A stretch of 64,000 nt of DNA from Plantactinospora sp. KBS50 (lineage in GTDB: Bacteria > Actinomycetota > Actinomycetes > Mycobacteriales > Micromonosporaceae), in assembly GCF_002285795.1 (NCBI RefSeq), contig NZ_CP022961.1, forward strand, positions 3,104,001-3,168,000. Reading direction: 5' to 3'. Every line of letters begins with the position of its first letter. Position 1 is the stretch's first letter. Shown here piece by piece: positions 42,988-51,826 of this stretch. Made by a program: the position numbers and the translations under genes. The notes under the pieces were generated by a model, which saw only the letters and a list, made by a program, of their open reading frames with translations, was not told the origin of the DNA and searched no databases.

Positions 42988-43013
42988 CGCCCGGGTCCGT
43001 CCGGACCCGGGCG
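42988..43013 (+). terminator. Hairpin between pup and prcB
   Basis: CGCCCGGGTCCG (42988-42999) pairs with CGGACCCGGGCG (43002-43013), a 12-bp stem with a two-base gap, 14 bases past the pup stop. It may terminate or attenuate so that pup is made in excess of the proteasome subunits (inference). A TAGTCT (43070-43075) could restart transcription for prcB. Confidence 0.6.
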
Positions 43014-43157
43014 CTGACCCGGCCCGCCACACCGGCCCGACGATGATCGCGTCGGCCGGGCGTGCGGGATAGTCTGCTTCAACCGCAACGGTGGTCGCGG
43101 CCGGCCCGGGATCGTTCGCCGGACTGGCCCGCGCCATCATGTTTCGAAAGGAGCCAC

Positions 43158-43997
43158 GTGGCAGCGGCTTTTGATCCATCCGGACGTCTTCCCGAGGTCT
43201 TCGTCAACGCGGGGACGTCCTCCTTCACCCAGTTTCTGAGCGCGGTCGCTCCGGAGCTGCTGCCCGGCCGGCGGCCCCTGCCGCCCGGGATGGCGGCCGA
43301 CCTGGCGCCGCACGCCACGACGATCGTGGCGATCGTCGGCTCGGACGGTGTGGTGATGGCCGGGGACCGCCGCGCCACGATGGGCAACCTGATCGCGCAG
43401 CGGGACATCGAGAAGGTGCACCCGGCCGACGCGTACTCGCTGATCGGCATCGCCGGCACGGCCGGCATCGGCATCGAGCTGATCCGGCTGTTCCAGGTGG
43501 AGTTGGAGCACTACGAGAAGATCGAGGGCGCCATGCTGTCCCTCGACGGTAAGGCCAACCGGCTGGCCGCGATGATCCGCGGCAACCTGGGCGCGGCCAT
43601 GCAGGGGCTCGCGGTGATCCCGCTGTTCGCCGGCTTCGACGTGGCCGCCGCCGACCCGGCGCGGGCGGGGCGGATCTTCAGCTTCGACGTGACCGGCGGC
43701 CCGTACGAGGAGACCGGCTACGACGCCATCGGCTCCGGCTCGCTGTTCGCGAAGTCGGCGCTGAAGAAGCGCTACCGGGCCGGACTGTCCACCGCGGAGG
43801 CCGCCCGGCTGGCCATGGAGGCGCTCTACGACGCGGCCGACGACGACTCCGCCACGGGCGGGCCGGACCTGACCCGCCGGATCTACCCGGTGGTCATGAC
43901 GGCCACCGCCGAGGGCACCCACCGGCTGACCGACGCCGAGACCGCGGAGATCGCGAACGCGGTCGTCGCCGGCCGGATGGAGAATCCGGGCGGCTGA
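43158..43997 (+). CDS. prcB: 20S proteasome beta subunit PrcB
   Basis: 279 aa including a ~53-aa propeptide. The mature N-terminus is expected at Thr54, in [20 protein letters not shown], where autoprocessing exposes the Ntn-hydrolase nucleophile; the following [15 protein letters not shown] and the [20 protein letters not shown] strand-helix pattern are standard. Conserved Lys/Asp of the active site are in [10 protein letters not shown]. It forms the two inner heptameric rings of the proteasome and degrades proteins that Arc supplies. GTG 43158 has AAAGGAG upstream. Prc genes are separated by 57 bp and probably co-transcribed. Confidence 0.97.
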   Translation: MAAAFDPSGRLPEVFVNAGTSSFTQFLSAVAPELLPGRRPLPPGMAADLAPHATTIVAIVGSDGVVMAGDRRATMGNLIAQRDIEKVHPADAYSLIGIAGTAGIGIELIRLFQVELEHYEKIEGAMLSLDGKANRLAAMIRGNLGAAMQGLAVIPLFAGFDVAAADPARAGRIFSFDVTGGPYEETGYDAIGSGSLFAKSALKKRYRAGLSTAEAARLAMEALYDAADDDSATGGPDLTRRIYPVVMTATAEGTHRLTDAETAEIANAVVAGRMENPGG

Positions 43998-44054
43998 TCC
44001 GGTCCGCCCCGTCCCTCGTACCCCGACAGTCCAGGTCGAAGGAGAACCGCCGTC

Positions 44055-44993
44055 GTGGCCATGCAGTTCTACGCCTCACCCGAGCAGATCATGCGCGACC
44101 GCTCCGAGCTCGCCCGCAAGGGCGTGTCCCGGGGCCGCAGCGCGGTGGTCCTGAGCTACGCCGGCGGGGTCCTGTTCGTCGCGGAGAACCTGTCCAGCGC
44201 GCTGCACAAGGTCAGTGAGATCTACGACCGGATCGGCTTCGCGGCCGTGGGCCGGTACAACGAGTTCGAGAACCTGCGCCGCGGCGGGGTGCGGATGGCC
44301 GACCTCAACGGCCTCAGCTTCGACCGCCGGGACGTCACCGGCCGCGGGCTGGCCAACGCCTACACCCAGCTGCTGGGCGCGATCTTCACCGAGCAGTCGA
44401 AGCCGTACGAGGTCGAGCTGTGCGTGTCCGAGGTGGGGCTCACCCCGGAGACCGACGAGATCTACCGGGTCACCTACGACGGCTCGGTCAACGACGAGCC
44501 GGGCTTCATGGCCATGGGCGGCCAGGCCGAGGCGATCTCCGGGGTGCTGCGCGGCAGCCACCGGCTCGACATGACCCTCGGGGACGCCGTGCAGCTGGCG
44601 ATCCGGGCTCTGAGCAGCGTGGGCGCGGAGGGGTCGGCGACCCGCACGATCCCGGCCAACCAGCTTGAGGTGGCGATCCTGGACCGGGAGCGGCGGGGCC
44701 GCACCTTCCGCCGGATCACCGGCGCCGCGCTGGCGGCGCTGCTGAATGGCACCGCCGCCACCACCGAGGGCGCGGGGCCGGAGCGGCCGGCGGAGCCGAA
44801 GCAGCCGGCCGCGGCGGCCGACAAGCCCACCAGTTCGGCCGGCTCGGCGGACCTGGAGGGTGCGGCGCCGGAGACCGGCGAGGGCGGCAAGCCCGCCGCG
44901 GAGAAGTCGCCGGGCGACGGCCCGGCCGCCGGCCCCGGCGCCGACGCGGTGGGTCCGGACGGCACCGGACCCGACGAGGGCCCGGCGGCCTGA
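44055..44993 (+). CDS. prcA: 20S proteasome alpha subunit PrcA
   Basis: 312 aa. Outer-ring gate subunit: [20 protein letters not shown] (N-terminal gate segment), [60 protein letters not shown]. The core ends near residue 232 ([20 protein letters not shown]); about 80 residues follow that are Pro/Ala/Glu/Gly-rich and predicted to be disordered, longer than the usual ~250-aa PrcA. Start GTG 44055 has GAAGGAG upstream; ATG two codons in is the alternative. It follows prcB in the usual order and interacts with the C-terminal Tyr of Arc. Confidence 0.96.
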   Translation: MAMQFYASPEQIMRDRSELARKGVSRGRSAVVLSYAGGVLFVAENLSSALHKVSEIYDRIGFAAVGRYNEFENLRRGGVRMADLNGLSFDRRDVTGRGLANAYTQLLGAIFTEQSKPYEVELCVSEVGLTPETDEIYRVTYDGSVNDEPGFMAMGGQAEAISGVLRGSHRLDMTLGDAVQLAIRALSSVGAEGSATRTIPANQLEVAILDRERRGRTFRRITGAALAALLNGTAATTEGAGPERPAEPKQPAAAADKPTSSAGSADLEGAAPETGEGGKPAAEKSPGDGPAAGPGADAVGPDGTGPDEGPAA

Positions 44994-45131
44994 GGCCCGT
45001 TCCACGAGGGCGGTCACGAGGGCGGTCGCGCCGAGGCGGAGTCCGGTCCGCCGGGTCCGGTCCGCCGGAGTCTGGCCGGCCGGGTTCCGGCACCGGGGTT
45101 CCGGCACCGGGATGCCGGATGCCGGCGCCGG

Positions 45132-46013
45132 TCACGCCGGCACCGGGTGCAGCGCCTCGGCCAGCGTGTGGTGCCAGTCCGGCAGCGGCGCCAGTCCCGC
45201 GGCGGCCCATCGGCGGTGACCCAGCACGCTGTACCGGGGCCGCGGCGCCGGGCGGGGAAAGCGGTCGCTGCCGACCGGCCGGATCCGCTCCGGGTCGAGT
45301 CCGCGCAGCGCGAACACCGCGCGGGCCAGCCCGTACCAGGTGGTCTGGCCGGCGGCGGTGCCGTGGTAGACGCCGGGTGCGGCCCGGCCGGCGAGCGCCG
45401 CCTCGGCCAGCCGGACCAGCCGGTCGGCCAGCACGGCGCACGAGGTGGGCTGCCCGGTCTGGTCGGCCACCACGTCCAGCCGGTCGCGGTCCTGGGCCAA
45501 CCGCAGCACGGTGGTCACGAAGTTGCGCCCGTGCGGCGCGTACAGCCAGGCGGTCCGCACCACGTAGCCGGCCGCCGGCAGCTCGCGGGCCACCGCCCGT
45601 TCCCCGGCCAGCTTGCCGCGGCCGTACGCGTTGACCGGCGCGGTCGGGGCGTCCTCGGGATAGGGCACCCGTCCGGTGCCCGCAAAGACGTAGTCGGTGG
45701 AGAGCTGGATGAGCCGGGCGCCGGTGCCCGCGCAGGCCCGCGCCAGGTGGCCGACGGCGGTGCCGTTGACCGCGGTGGCCGCCGCCTCCTGCCGCTCGGC
45801 GCCGTCCACGTCGGTCCAGGCCGCGGCGTTGATCACGACGTGGTGTCCGGGTACGGCGGCGGCGAGGGCGGCCGGGTCGGTGATGTCCAGTTCGGCGCGG
45901 GTGGCGCCGGTGGCGGCCAGCCGGGGATGCGCGGCCAGGACGCTCAGCAGTTCCCGGCCGAGCATTCCGGCGGCGCCGGTGACCAGCACCCGGCGCCGGT
46001 GCCCGGCGCTCAC
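45132..46013 (-). CDS. rmlD: dTDP-4-dehydrorhamnose reductase RmlD
   Basis: 293 aa short-chain dehydrogenase. Rossmann VLVTGAAGMLGRELL at the start, AAAWTDVDGAE, LSTDYVFAGTGR (Ser/Thr of the triad), NAYGRGKLAGE (YxxxK), VVRTAWLYAPHGRNFV and the C-terminal EALHPV region fit RmlD, which reduces dTDP-4-keto-L-rhamnose with NADPH, the last step of dTDP-rhamnose synthesis. GTG 46013 overlaps the rmlB stop (GTGA), so both are coupled. rmlA and rmlC lie on the other strand 74 bp beyond rmlB. 138 bp lie between its stop and the prcA stop, with only small GC repeats. Confidence 0.94.
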   Translation of the reverse strand: MSAGHRRRVLVTGAAGMLGRELLSVLAAHPRLAATGATRAELDITDPAALAAAVPGHHVVINAAAWTDVDGAERQEAAATAVNGTAVGHLARACAGTGARLIQLSTDYVFAGTGRVPYPEDAPTAPVNAYGRGKLAGERAVARELPAAGYVVRTAWLYAPHGRNFVTTVLRLAQDRDRLDVVADQTGQPTSCAVLADRLVRLAEAALAGRAAPGVYHGTAAGQTTWYGLARAVFALRGLDPERIRPVGSDRFPRPAPRPRYSVLGHRRWAAAGLAPLPDWHHTLAEALHPVPA

Positions 46014-47023
46014 CGCGCCGTCCGGGAGGTGAGCGGCTCCCACCAGGCCCGGTTGTCGCGGTACCAGCGGATGGTGGCGGCCAGCCCGGTCGGCAGGTCG
46101 ATCACCGGCGCGTACCCCAGCTCGGCGCGGATCTTGCCGATGTCCAGGGCGTACCGGCGGTCGTGGCCCTTGCGGTCCGGCACCGGGCGGACCCGCTCCC
46201 AGCCGGCGTCGCAGGCGGCCAGCAGCCGGTGGGTGAGGTCCCGGTTGGTCAGTTCGACGCCGCCGCCGATGTGGTAGACCTCGCCGGCCCGGCCCTTCTC
46301 CTGCACCAGGGCGATGCCGCGGCAGTGGTCGTGGACGTGCAGCCAGTCCCGGACGTTGCCGCCGTCGCCGTAGAGCGGCACCGGCTGGCCGTCCAGGAGG
46401 TTGGTGACGAACAGCGGGATCACCTTCTCGGGGAACTGGTACGGCCCGTAGTTGTTGGAGCAGCGGGTCACCACCACGTCCATCCCGTGCGTGCGGTGGT
46501 AGGCCAGGGCCAGCAGGTCGGACCCGGCCTTGCTGGCCGAGTACGGCGAGTTCGGCGCCAGCGGCGCGGTCTCCGACCACGAGCCGGACTCGATGGAGCC
46601 GTACACCTCGTCGGTGGAGACGTGCACGAACCGGCCGGTCTCGTGCCGCAGCGCCGCGTCGAGCAGGGTCTGCGTGCCGACCACGTTTGTCAGCACGAAC
46701 GGCGTGGCGCCGGTGATGGAGCGGTCGACGTGGGACTCGGCGGCGAAGTGGACGATCACGTCGTGGCCCGGGACGACCCGGTCCACCAGGTCCGGGTCGC
46801 AGATGTCGCCGCGGACCACGCGCAGCCGGGGATCGCGGCGCACCGGGTCGAGGTTGGCCAGGTTGCCGGAGTAGGTCAGCTTGTCCAGCACGGTGACCGC
46901 GCCCGGCTCCAGGGCGGGTGGCGCGGCGGCCACCTCCGCGGGTACGGCGGCCGGCGAGTTCAGCAGCATCCGGACGTACTCCGAGCCGATGAACCCGGCG
47001 CCGCCGGTCACGAGGATTCGCAC
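46010..47023 (-). CDS. rmlB: dTDP-glucose 4,6-dehydratase RmlB
   Basis: 337 aa. NAD-binding [15 protein letters not shown] at residues 5-19, [36 protein letters not shown] (Asp-Glu acid pair), [13 protein letters not shown] (YxxxK) and the substrate block [16 protein letters not shown] are as expected for RmlB, which converts dTDP-glucose to the 4-keto-6-deoxy product. An insertion of ~15 residues near 24-40 ([18 protein letters not shown]) is Ala/Pro-rich and unlike most relatives. GTG 47023 is preceded at seven bases by TATTTT (-10, leaderless). Product feeds RmlC and RmlD. Confidence 0.96.
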   Translation of the reverse strand: MRILVTGGAGFIGSEYVRMLLNSPAAVPAEVAAAPPALEPGAVTVLDKLTYSGNLANLDPVRRDPRLRVVRGDICDPDLVDRVVPGHDVIVHFAAESHVDRSITGATPFVLTNVVGTQTLLDAALRHETGRFVHVSTDEVYGSIESGSWSETAPLAPNSPYSASKAGSDLLALAYHRTHGMDVVVTRCSNNYGPYQFPEKVIPLFVTNLLDGQPVPLYGDGGNVRDWLHVHDHCRGIALVQEKGRAGEVYHIGGGVELTNRDLTHRLLAACDAGWERVRPVPDRKGHDRRYALDIGKIRAELGYAPVIDLPTGLAATIRWYRDNRAWWEPLTSRTAR

Positions 47024-47030
47024 GAGTTCG

Positions 47031-47036
47031 AAAATA
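47031..47036 (-). promoter_or_regulatory. -10 box, leaderless rmlB
   Basis: TATTTT (complement of 47031-47036) seven bases before GTG 47023, divergent from the rmlA -10 box 50 bp away. Confidence 0.5.
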
Positions 47037-47085
47037 CGCCACCACGCTGCCGGTATGGCTCAGCGTAGTCGTGTCGTCACGCCAT

Positions 47086-47091
47086 TAGGCT
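47086..47091 (+). promoter_or_regulatory. -10 box, leaderless rmlA
   Basis: TAGGCT six bases before GTG 47098. Confidence 0.55.
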
Positions 47092-47097
47092 GCCGGC

Positions 47098-47978
47098 GTG
47101 CGCGGAATCCTGTTGGCCGGCGGCACCGGCTCCCGGCTGTGGCCGATCACCCGGGCGGTGTCCAAACAGCTCATGCCGGTCTACGACAAGCCGATGATCT
47201 ACTACCCGCTGGCCACGCTGATCATGGCCGGGGTGCGGGAGGTCCTGGTGGTCACCACGCCCGAGGACCGGGACCAGTTCCGCCGGCTGCTCGGCGACGG
47301 CGACCAGTTCGGACTGCGCGTGGAGTACGCCGTGCAGCACCGGCCGGAGGGGATCGCCCAGGCGTTCCTGATCGGCGCCGACTTCATCGGCACCGAGTCG
47401 GTGGCGCTCATCCTCGGCGACAACATCTTCCACGGTGCCGGACTGGGCCGGCAGCTCGCGGGCCGGGCCGACCTGGTCGGCGGGCGGATCTTCGCCTACC
47501 CGGTGGCCAACCCCGCCAGTACGGGGTGGTCGAGTTCGACGGCGCCGGCCGGGTGCTGTCCATCCAGGAGAAGCCGGCGCTGCCCCGCTCCCGGTACGCC
47601 GTGCCGGGCCTCTACTTCTACGACAACCGGGTGGTCGAGATCGCCGGCAAGCTCACCCCGAGCCCCCGGGGCGAACTGGAGATCACCGCGGTGAACGAGG
47701 CGTACCGGGAGGCCGGCGAGTTGTCCGTGACCGTGCTGGACCGCGGCACGGCCTGGCTGGACACCGGCACGTTCGGCTCGATGGTGCAGGCCGCGGAGTT
47801 CGTCCGGGTGATCGAGGAGCGGCAGGGCATGAAGATCGGCTGTGTCGAGGAGGTGGCCTGGCGGGCCGGCCTGATCGACGACGACCGGCTGCGCGCGCTG
47901 GCCCGGCCGCTGGGTCGCAGCGGGTACGGCGAGTACCTGCTGGGGCTGCTCGCCGAGCGGGAGGTGGTCCGGTCGTGA
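47098..47978 (+). pseudogene. rmlA: Glucose-1-phosphate thymidylyltransferase RmlA, frameshifted
   Basis: RmlA makes dTDP-glucose from glucose-1-phosphate and dTTP. The N-terminal half has [20 protein letters not shown], the substrate loop [17 protein letters not shown] and [12 protein letters not shown]; it runs to FAYPVANP. The C-terminal half, [44 protein letters not shown], continues in the frame one base behind. The break is at the CCCC run 47511-47514; one more C restores a normal 293-aa protein with the usual [12 protein letters not shown]. As written the gene is disrupted; a homopolymer undercall is likely because the operon is otherwise intact. Overlaps rmlC. Confidence 0.88.
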
Positions 47979-48715
47979 GGATCCGGCAACTGGGCATCGC
48001 GGGCGCCTGGGAGGTGATCCCGCAGCTGCACGGGGACAACCGGGGGGTGTTCCTGGAGTGGTACCGGTCGGACCGGCTGGCCGACGCGGTGGGCGGGGAC
48101 GCGGTGGGCGGGGACGCGGTGGGCGGGGACGCGGTGGGCGGGCCGTTCCGGCTGGCCCAGGCCAACATGTCGGTCTCGGCCCGGGACGTGGTGCGCGGCA
48201 TCCACTACGCCGACGTCCCGCCGGGCCAGGCGAAGTACGTGACCTGCGTGCGGGGCGCCGTGGCCGACGTCGTGGTGGACCTGCGGGTCGGCTCGCCGAC
48301 CTTCGGGCACTGGGAACTGGTGCGGCTGGACGAGGAGCAGCGCCGGGCGGTGTTTCTGATCGAGGGGCTCGGACACGGCTTCTGCGCGCTGACCGAGGAC
48401 GCCACCCTGGCGTACCTGTGCTCGACGACGTACAACCCGGCGGCCGAGCGGGCCGTGCACCCGCTGGACGCGGATCTCGCGATCGACTGGCCGGCCGGCG
48501 TACCGGTGCTGTCCGCCCGGGACGCCGCCGCGCCGAGCCTGGCGACGGCCCGCGCCGAGGGGCTGCTTCCGCAGGCGGCGACCTGCCGGGCGTACCTGGC
48601 GGAGCGGGACCGGGAGCGGGAGCGGGACCGGTCGGCGGCCGCGGCACCCGCCGGAATCCCGCCCGGTATGCGGCATCCGGACGGGATTTGGGCCGGCGAT
48701 GTCCGCAACGCGTAG
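47975..48715 (+). CDS. rmlC: dTDP-4-dehydrorhamnose 3,5-epimerase RmlC, with internal DAVGG repeat
   Basis: 246 aa cupin enzyme that epimerises C3 and C5 of dTDP-4-keto-6-deoxyglucose. Seen: [19 protein letters not shown], then an insert of four perfect DAVGG repeats (residues 37-56), the catalytic block [20 protein letters not shown] (His), [40 protein letters not shown] and [20 protein letters not shown]. The insert falls in the loop between early strands and is unlike normal RmlC. A ~25-residue Arg/Glu-rich tail ([12 protein letters not shown]) is also extra. GTG 47975 overlaps the rmlA stop. Confidence 0.94.
   Translation: MRIRQLGIAGAWEVIPQLHGDNRGVFLEWYRSDRLADAVGGDAVGGDAVGGDAVGGPFRLAQANMSVSARDVVRGIHYADVPPGQAKYVTCVRGAVADVVVDLRVGSPTFGHWELVRLDEEQRRAVFLIEGLGHGFCALTEDATLAYLCSTTYNPAAERAVHPLDADLAIDWPAGVPVLSARDAAAPSLATARAEGLLPQAATCRAYLAERDRERERDRSAAAAPAGIPPGMRHPDGIWAGDVRNA
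48083..48142 (+). repeat. Four perfect 15-bp tandem repeats inside rmlC
   Basis: Unit GACGCGGTGGGCGGG, four copies end to end in frame, encoding DAVGG each. Copy number change would not break the reading frame. Confidence 0.95.
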
Positions 48716-48747
48716 TCCGACGGTGACCACGGGAGGCTCCGGCCGGT

Positions 48748-48753
48748 TAGTGT
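48748..48753 (+). promoter_or_regulatory. -10 box, leaderless pafA
   Basis: TAGTGT seven bases before ATG 48761; no SD nearby. Confidence 0.55.
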
Positions 48754-48760
48754 CTTGAGC

Positions 48761-50119
48761 ATGGAGCGGCGAATCTTCGGTCTCGAGACCGAGTACGGCG
48801 TCACCTGCACCTACCGCGGCCAGCGGCGGCTGTCTCCGGACGAGGTCGCCCGCTATCTGTTCCGCCGGGTGGTGTCCTGGGGACGGTCCAGCAACGTGTT
48901 CCTGCGCAACGGTGCCCGGCTCTACCTCGACGTCGGCTCCCACCCCGAGTACGCCACCCCGGAGTGCGACTCGGTGGCCGACCTCGTGGTGCACGACCGG
49001 GCCGGCGAGCGGATCCTGGAGGGCCTGCTGGTCGACGCCGAGAAGCGGCTGCACGACGAGGGGATCGCCGGCGAGATCTACCTTTTCAAGAACAACACCG
49101 ACTCGGCCGGCAACTCCTACGGCTGCCACGAGAACTACCTGGTGTCCCGGCATGGCGAGTTCGGCCGGCTGGCCGACGTGCTGATCCCGTTCCTGGTCAC
49201 CCGGCAGCTCATCTGCGGCGCCGGCAAGGTGCTGCAGACCCCGCGCGGCGCCGTGTACTGCCTCTCCCAGCGGGCCGAGCACATCTGGGAGGGGGTCTCC
49301 TCGGCCACCACCCGCAGCCGGCCGATCATCAACACCCGGGACGAGCCGCACGCGGACGCCGAGCGCTACCGCCGGCTGCACGTCATCGTCGGCGACTCGA
49401 ACATGAACGAGGTCACCACGCTGCTCAAGGTCGGCAGCGCGGACATCGTGCTGCGCATGATCGAGGCCGGGGTGGTGATGCGGGACCTGTCGCTGGAGAA
49501 CCCGATCCGGGCCATCCGCGAGGTGTCGCACGACGTGACCGGCCGGCGCAAGGTCCGGCTCGCCTCCAACAAGGAGATCTCCGCGCTGGAGATCCAGCAG
49601 GAGTACCTGTCCAAGGCGACCGAGTTCGTCGAGCGTCGGGGCGGCGACCAGACCGCCAAGCGGGTCGTCGAGCTGTGGGGCCGGGTGCTGCGCGCGGTGG
49701 AGAGCGGCGACCTGGAACCGGTGTCCCGGGAGATCGACTGGGTGACCAAGCTGCGCCTGATCGAGCGCTACCAGGCCAGGAACGACCTGCCGCTGTCGCA
49801 CCCGCGGGTGGCGCAGATGGACCTGGCCTACCACGACCTGCGGCGCGGCCGGGGCCTGTACGGGCTGCTGGAGCGGCGCGGCCAGGTCGACCGGGTGGCC
49901 ACCGACGTGGAGATCTTCGAGGCCAAGGAGACCCCGCCGCAGACCACCCGGGCCCGGCTGCGCGGCGAGTTCATCCGGCACGCCCAGGAGAAGCGCCGGG
50001 ACTTCACCGTCGACTGGGTGCATCTCAAGCTCAACGACCAGGCCCAGCGGACGGTCCTGTGCAAGGACCCGTTCCGGGCCTACGACGAGCGGGTGGAGCG
50101 GCTGATCGCCAGCATGTGA
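48761..50119 (+). CDS. pafA: Pup-protein ligase PafA
   Basis: 452 aa, the same length as M. tuberculosis PafA. It uses ATP to join the C-terminal Glu of deamidated Pup to substrate lysines. Glutamine-synthetase-like signatures: [40 protein letters not shown] (catalytic Asp), [20 protein letters not shown] and [20 protein letters not shown]. It has no Dop loop. ATG 48761 is chosen over the TTG two codons upstream because of the leaderless -10 box and the family start MERRIFG. Separated from prcA by the rml cassette. A 44-bp perfect palindrome follows the stop. Confidence 0.97.
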   Translation: MERRIFGLETEYGVTCTYRGQRRLSPDEVARYLFRRVVSWGRSSNVFLRNGARLYLDVGSHPEYATPECDSVADLVVHDRAGERILEGLLVDAEKRLHDEGIAGEIYLFKNNTDSAGNSYGCHENYLVSRHGEFGRLADVLIPFLVTRQLICGAGKVLQTPRGAVYCLSQRAEHIWEGVSSATTRSRPIINTRDEPHADAERYRRLHVIVGDSNMNEVTTLLKVGSADIVLRMIEAGVVMRDLSLENPIRAIREVSHDVTGRRKVRLASNKEISALEIQQEYLSKATEFVERRGGDQTAKRVVELWGRVLRAVESGDLEPVSREIDWVTKLRLIERYQARNDLPLSHPRVAQMDLAYHDLRRGRGLYGLLERRGQVDRVATDVEIFEAKETPPQTTRARLRGEFIRHAQEKRRDFTVDWVHLKLNDQAQRTVLCKDPFRAYDERVERLIASM

Positions 50120-50123
50120 CGGG

Positions 50124-50167
50124 CGCCCCGCCACCCGGGCCGTTCGAACGGCCCGGGTGGCGGGGCG
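50124..50167 (+). terminator. 44-bp perfect palindrome after pafA
   Basis: Positions 50124-50145 and 50146-50167 are exact reverse complements (22 bp each, centre TTC|GAA), starting four bases after the pafA stop. A very strong GC hairpin with no T-run, typical of actinobacterial factor-independent ends. Confidence 0.85.
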
Positions 50168-50227
50168 GATGCCGCCGGGCGGACCGGTGATCCACCCCGC
50201 GGCCGACGGCGCGCCGGTGCGGGCCGG

Positions 50228-50233
50228 TAGGCT
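50228..50233 (+). promoter_or_regulatory. -10 box, leaderless small membrane protein gene
   Basis: TAGGCT eight bases before ATG 50242. Confidence 0.55.
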
Positions 50234-50241
50234 CGCCCGAT

Positions 50242-50445
50242 ATGAGCTCCGCCACGCCGTCCGGTCCGGACCGGGACCGCGAGCCCGGCCGGACCCGCCA
50301 GAACTGGGTCGAGCGCCGGCGCGACAAGATCGCCGCCGAGATCGCCCGCAACCGGCGCGGGGAGTACCGGGTGCCGACCTGGGTGCTGGCGCTGACCCTG
50401 GCGCTGATCGTCGGCGGCTGGATCGCCCTGATCGTGCTGAGCTGA
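50242..50445 (+). CDS. Small single-pass membrane protein
   Basis: 67 aa. A charged Arg/Glu-rich N-terminal region (VERRRDKIAAEIARNRRGEY) is followed by one hydrophobic helix (VPTWVLALTLALIVGGWIAL) and a 4-residue end. Positive-inside charges put the N-terminus in the cytosol. Family unknown. It stands between pafA and the leftward DUF3866 gene, with its own leaderless-type promoter; a link to the Pup system is not shown by the sequence. Confidence 0.7.
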   Translation: MSSATPSGPDRDREPGRTRQNWVERRRDKIAAEIARNRRGEYRVPTWVLALTLALIVGGWIALIVLS

Positions 50446-50589
50446 CCCCGCCCGTGCCCGGCCCGGACCTGGTCCGGCGCTGACCTTGGTCCGGCGCTGA
50501 CCTGCCCGATCCCGTCCGGCCCGGCCCGGCCCCGTGCTGTCCGCCCCGGCCCCGTGCCCCGGCGTGGCGGTGCCCCCCCGGCGCGCCGG

Positions 50590-51693
50590 TCAGCCGGCCG
50601 TGGTTGCCGTGGCGGCCAGGGCGGCGGCGTGCCGGCCGGCCGCCGCGGCGGCGAGGAAGTACGCGTGGTCGGCGTCCAGCCCGCGACCCATGGTGGACAG
50701 CGGCACCGGGGTGGCCCGCAGCGCCGCGTCCAGGCCGTCGGTGGGCACCCGGACCAGGGTGTGCCGGTCGGCGAGCGGCTCCAGCGCCGCGGCCACGGCC
50801 TCGGCCAGCCCGGGTTCCAGGCCGTCCGGGACGACCAGCTGCGCGCGGGCCAGCGCCACCCGCCCGTACGCGGTGAGGCTGTGGTGCGAGACGCCGCGGT
50901 GCCGGGGTCGGGGGTCGGCCGTGGAGATCCGCAGCGAGCCCACCGGCCGGCCGTCGAGCACGGCCGTGGCGTTGACCGCCTCGCCGGCCGCCACCCCGGA
51001 GAATCCCCAGCGCGTGCCGGTGCCCAGGTTGCCGGGTCCCTGGCTGAGCACGGTGACGTCGGCGGCCAGCACGTGCCGGGCGGCCAGCAGCCCGGAGTGC
51101 ACGGTGGTCGCCTCCAGGTCCCCGCCGAACGCCTGGCCCACGGTCACCGTGCCGACCAGCTCGCCGGCCAGCCCGGTGAGGGTGCGGGAGAACCAGGCCG
51201 GCAGCGCCGCCCCGTCGGTGAGGACGTACGCGATGCGTAGCTGCGGCTGGTCGGCCCGGATCCCGGCGACCACGGCCGGCAGCGCGGAGTGCAGGTCGGC
51301 GACCACCACGGGCATCCCGGCCAGGTCGTCGGCCTCGGCGAGCACGGCCCGGTGCGGGGAGGACTCCTCGTCGACGCCGAGCAGGATCGGCTGCAGCGGG
51401 GTGTAGCGGGCCTTCACCAGGTGCCCGCCGGCCCGGGTGTCCGCCGGCCGCGGCGGGTCCGGCGGCAACCGGTCCGGCAGCGCCACGGCCAGCGCGTACC
51501 CGCCGGTGCCCAGCCCCATCAGCAGGGCGGCCACGTTGAGCAGCACCCGGTCACCCACCCGCGGCGTGCCGACCAGGTCGGGGTAGGCCAGGGCGCGCAC
51601 CGTCGTGCCGTCCGGCAGTACGGCGTCGAACTCGACCGCCCCGCGCCACTGCCGGCGCAGCCCGGTGACCGTGCCCGACCGCCATCGCACCAT
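50590..51693 (-). CDS. DUF3866 family protein
   Basis: 367 aa, matches DUF3866: RWRSGTVTGLRRQWRGAVEF, ALAYPDLVGTPRVGDRVLLN, GTGGYALAVALP, HLVKARYTPLQPILLGVDEE, AEADDLAGMPVVVADLHSAL, TVHSGLLAARHVLAADVTVL, SQGPGNLGTGTRWGFSGVAA and HHSLTAYGRVALARAQLVV. No established function; no signal or membrane segment. It neighbours pafA and pafB, as often seen in actinobacteria. ATG 51693 is preceded at eight bases by TAGCGT. Confidence 0.92.
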   Translation of the reverse strand: MVRWRSGTVTGLRRQWRGAVEFDAVLPDGTTVRALAYPDLVGTPRVGDRVLLNVAALLMGLGTGGYALAVALPDRLPPDPPRPADTRAGGHLVKARYTPLQPILLGVDEESSPHRAVLAEADDLAGMPVVVADLHSALPAVVAGIRADQPQLRIAYVLTDGAALPAWFSRTLTGLAGELVGTVTVGQAFGGDLEATTVHSGLLAARHVLAADVTVLSQGPGNLGTGTRWGFSGVAAGEAVNATAVLDGRPVGSLRISTADPRPRHRGVSHHSLTAYGRVALARAQLVVPDGLEPGLAEAVAAALEPLADRHTLVRVPTDGLDAALRATPVPLSTMGRGLDADHAYFLAAAAAGRHAAALAATATTAG

Positions 51694-51701
51694 GTGCGCA
51701 C

Positions 51702-51707
51702 ACGCTA
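51702..51707 (-). promoter_or_regulatory. -10 box, leaderless DUF3866 gene
   Basis: TAGCGT on the reverse strand eight bases before ATG 51693. The region beyond (51754-51790) is a CCGCCCCG 8-bp microrepeat of about four copies. Confidence 0.5.
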
Positions 51708-51826
51708 GCCGGCCGTTCCCGGCCGGTGCCGGCAGGTCCCGCCGACACGCTTCCGCCGCCCCGCCGCCCCGCCGCCCCGCCGCCCCGGTGCCGCGGCTGC
51801 CCCCGCGCCACCGGTGCCGCGACGGG

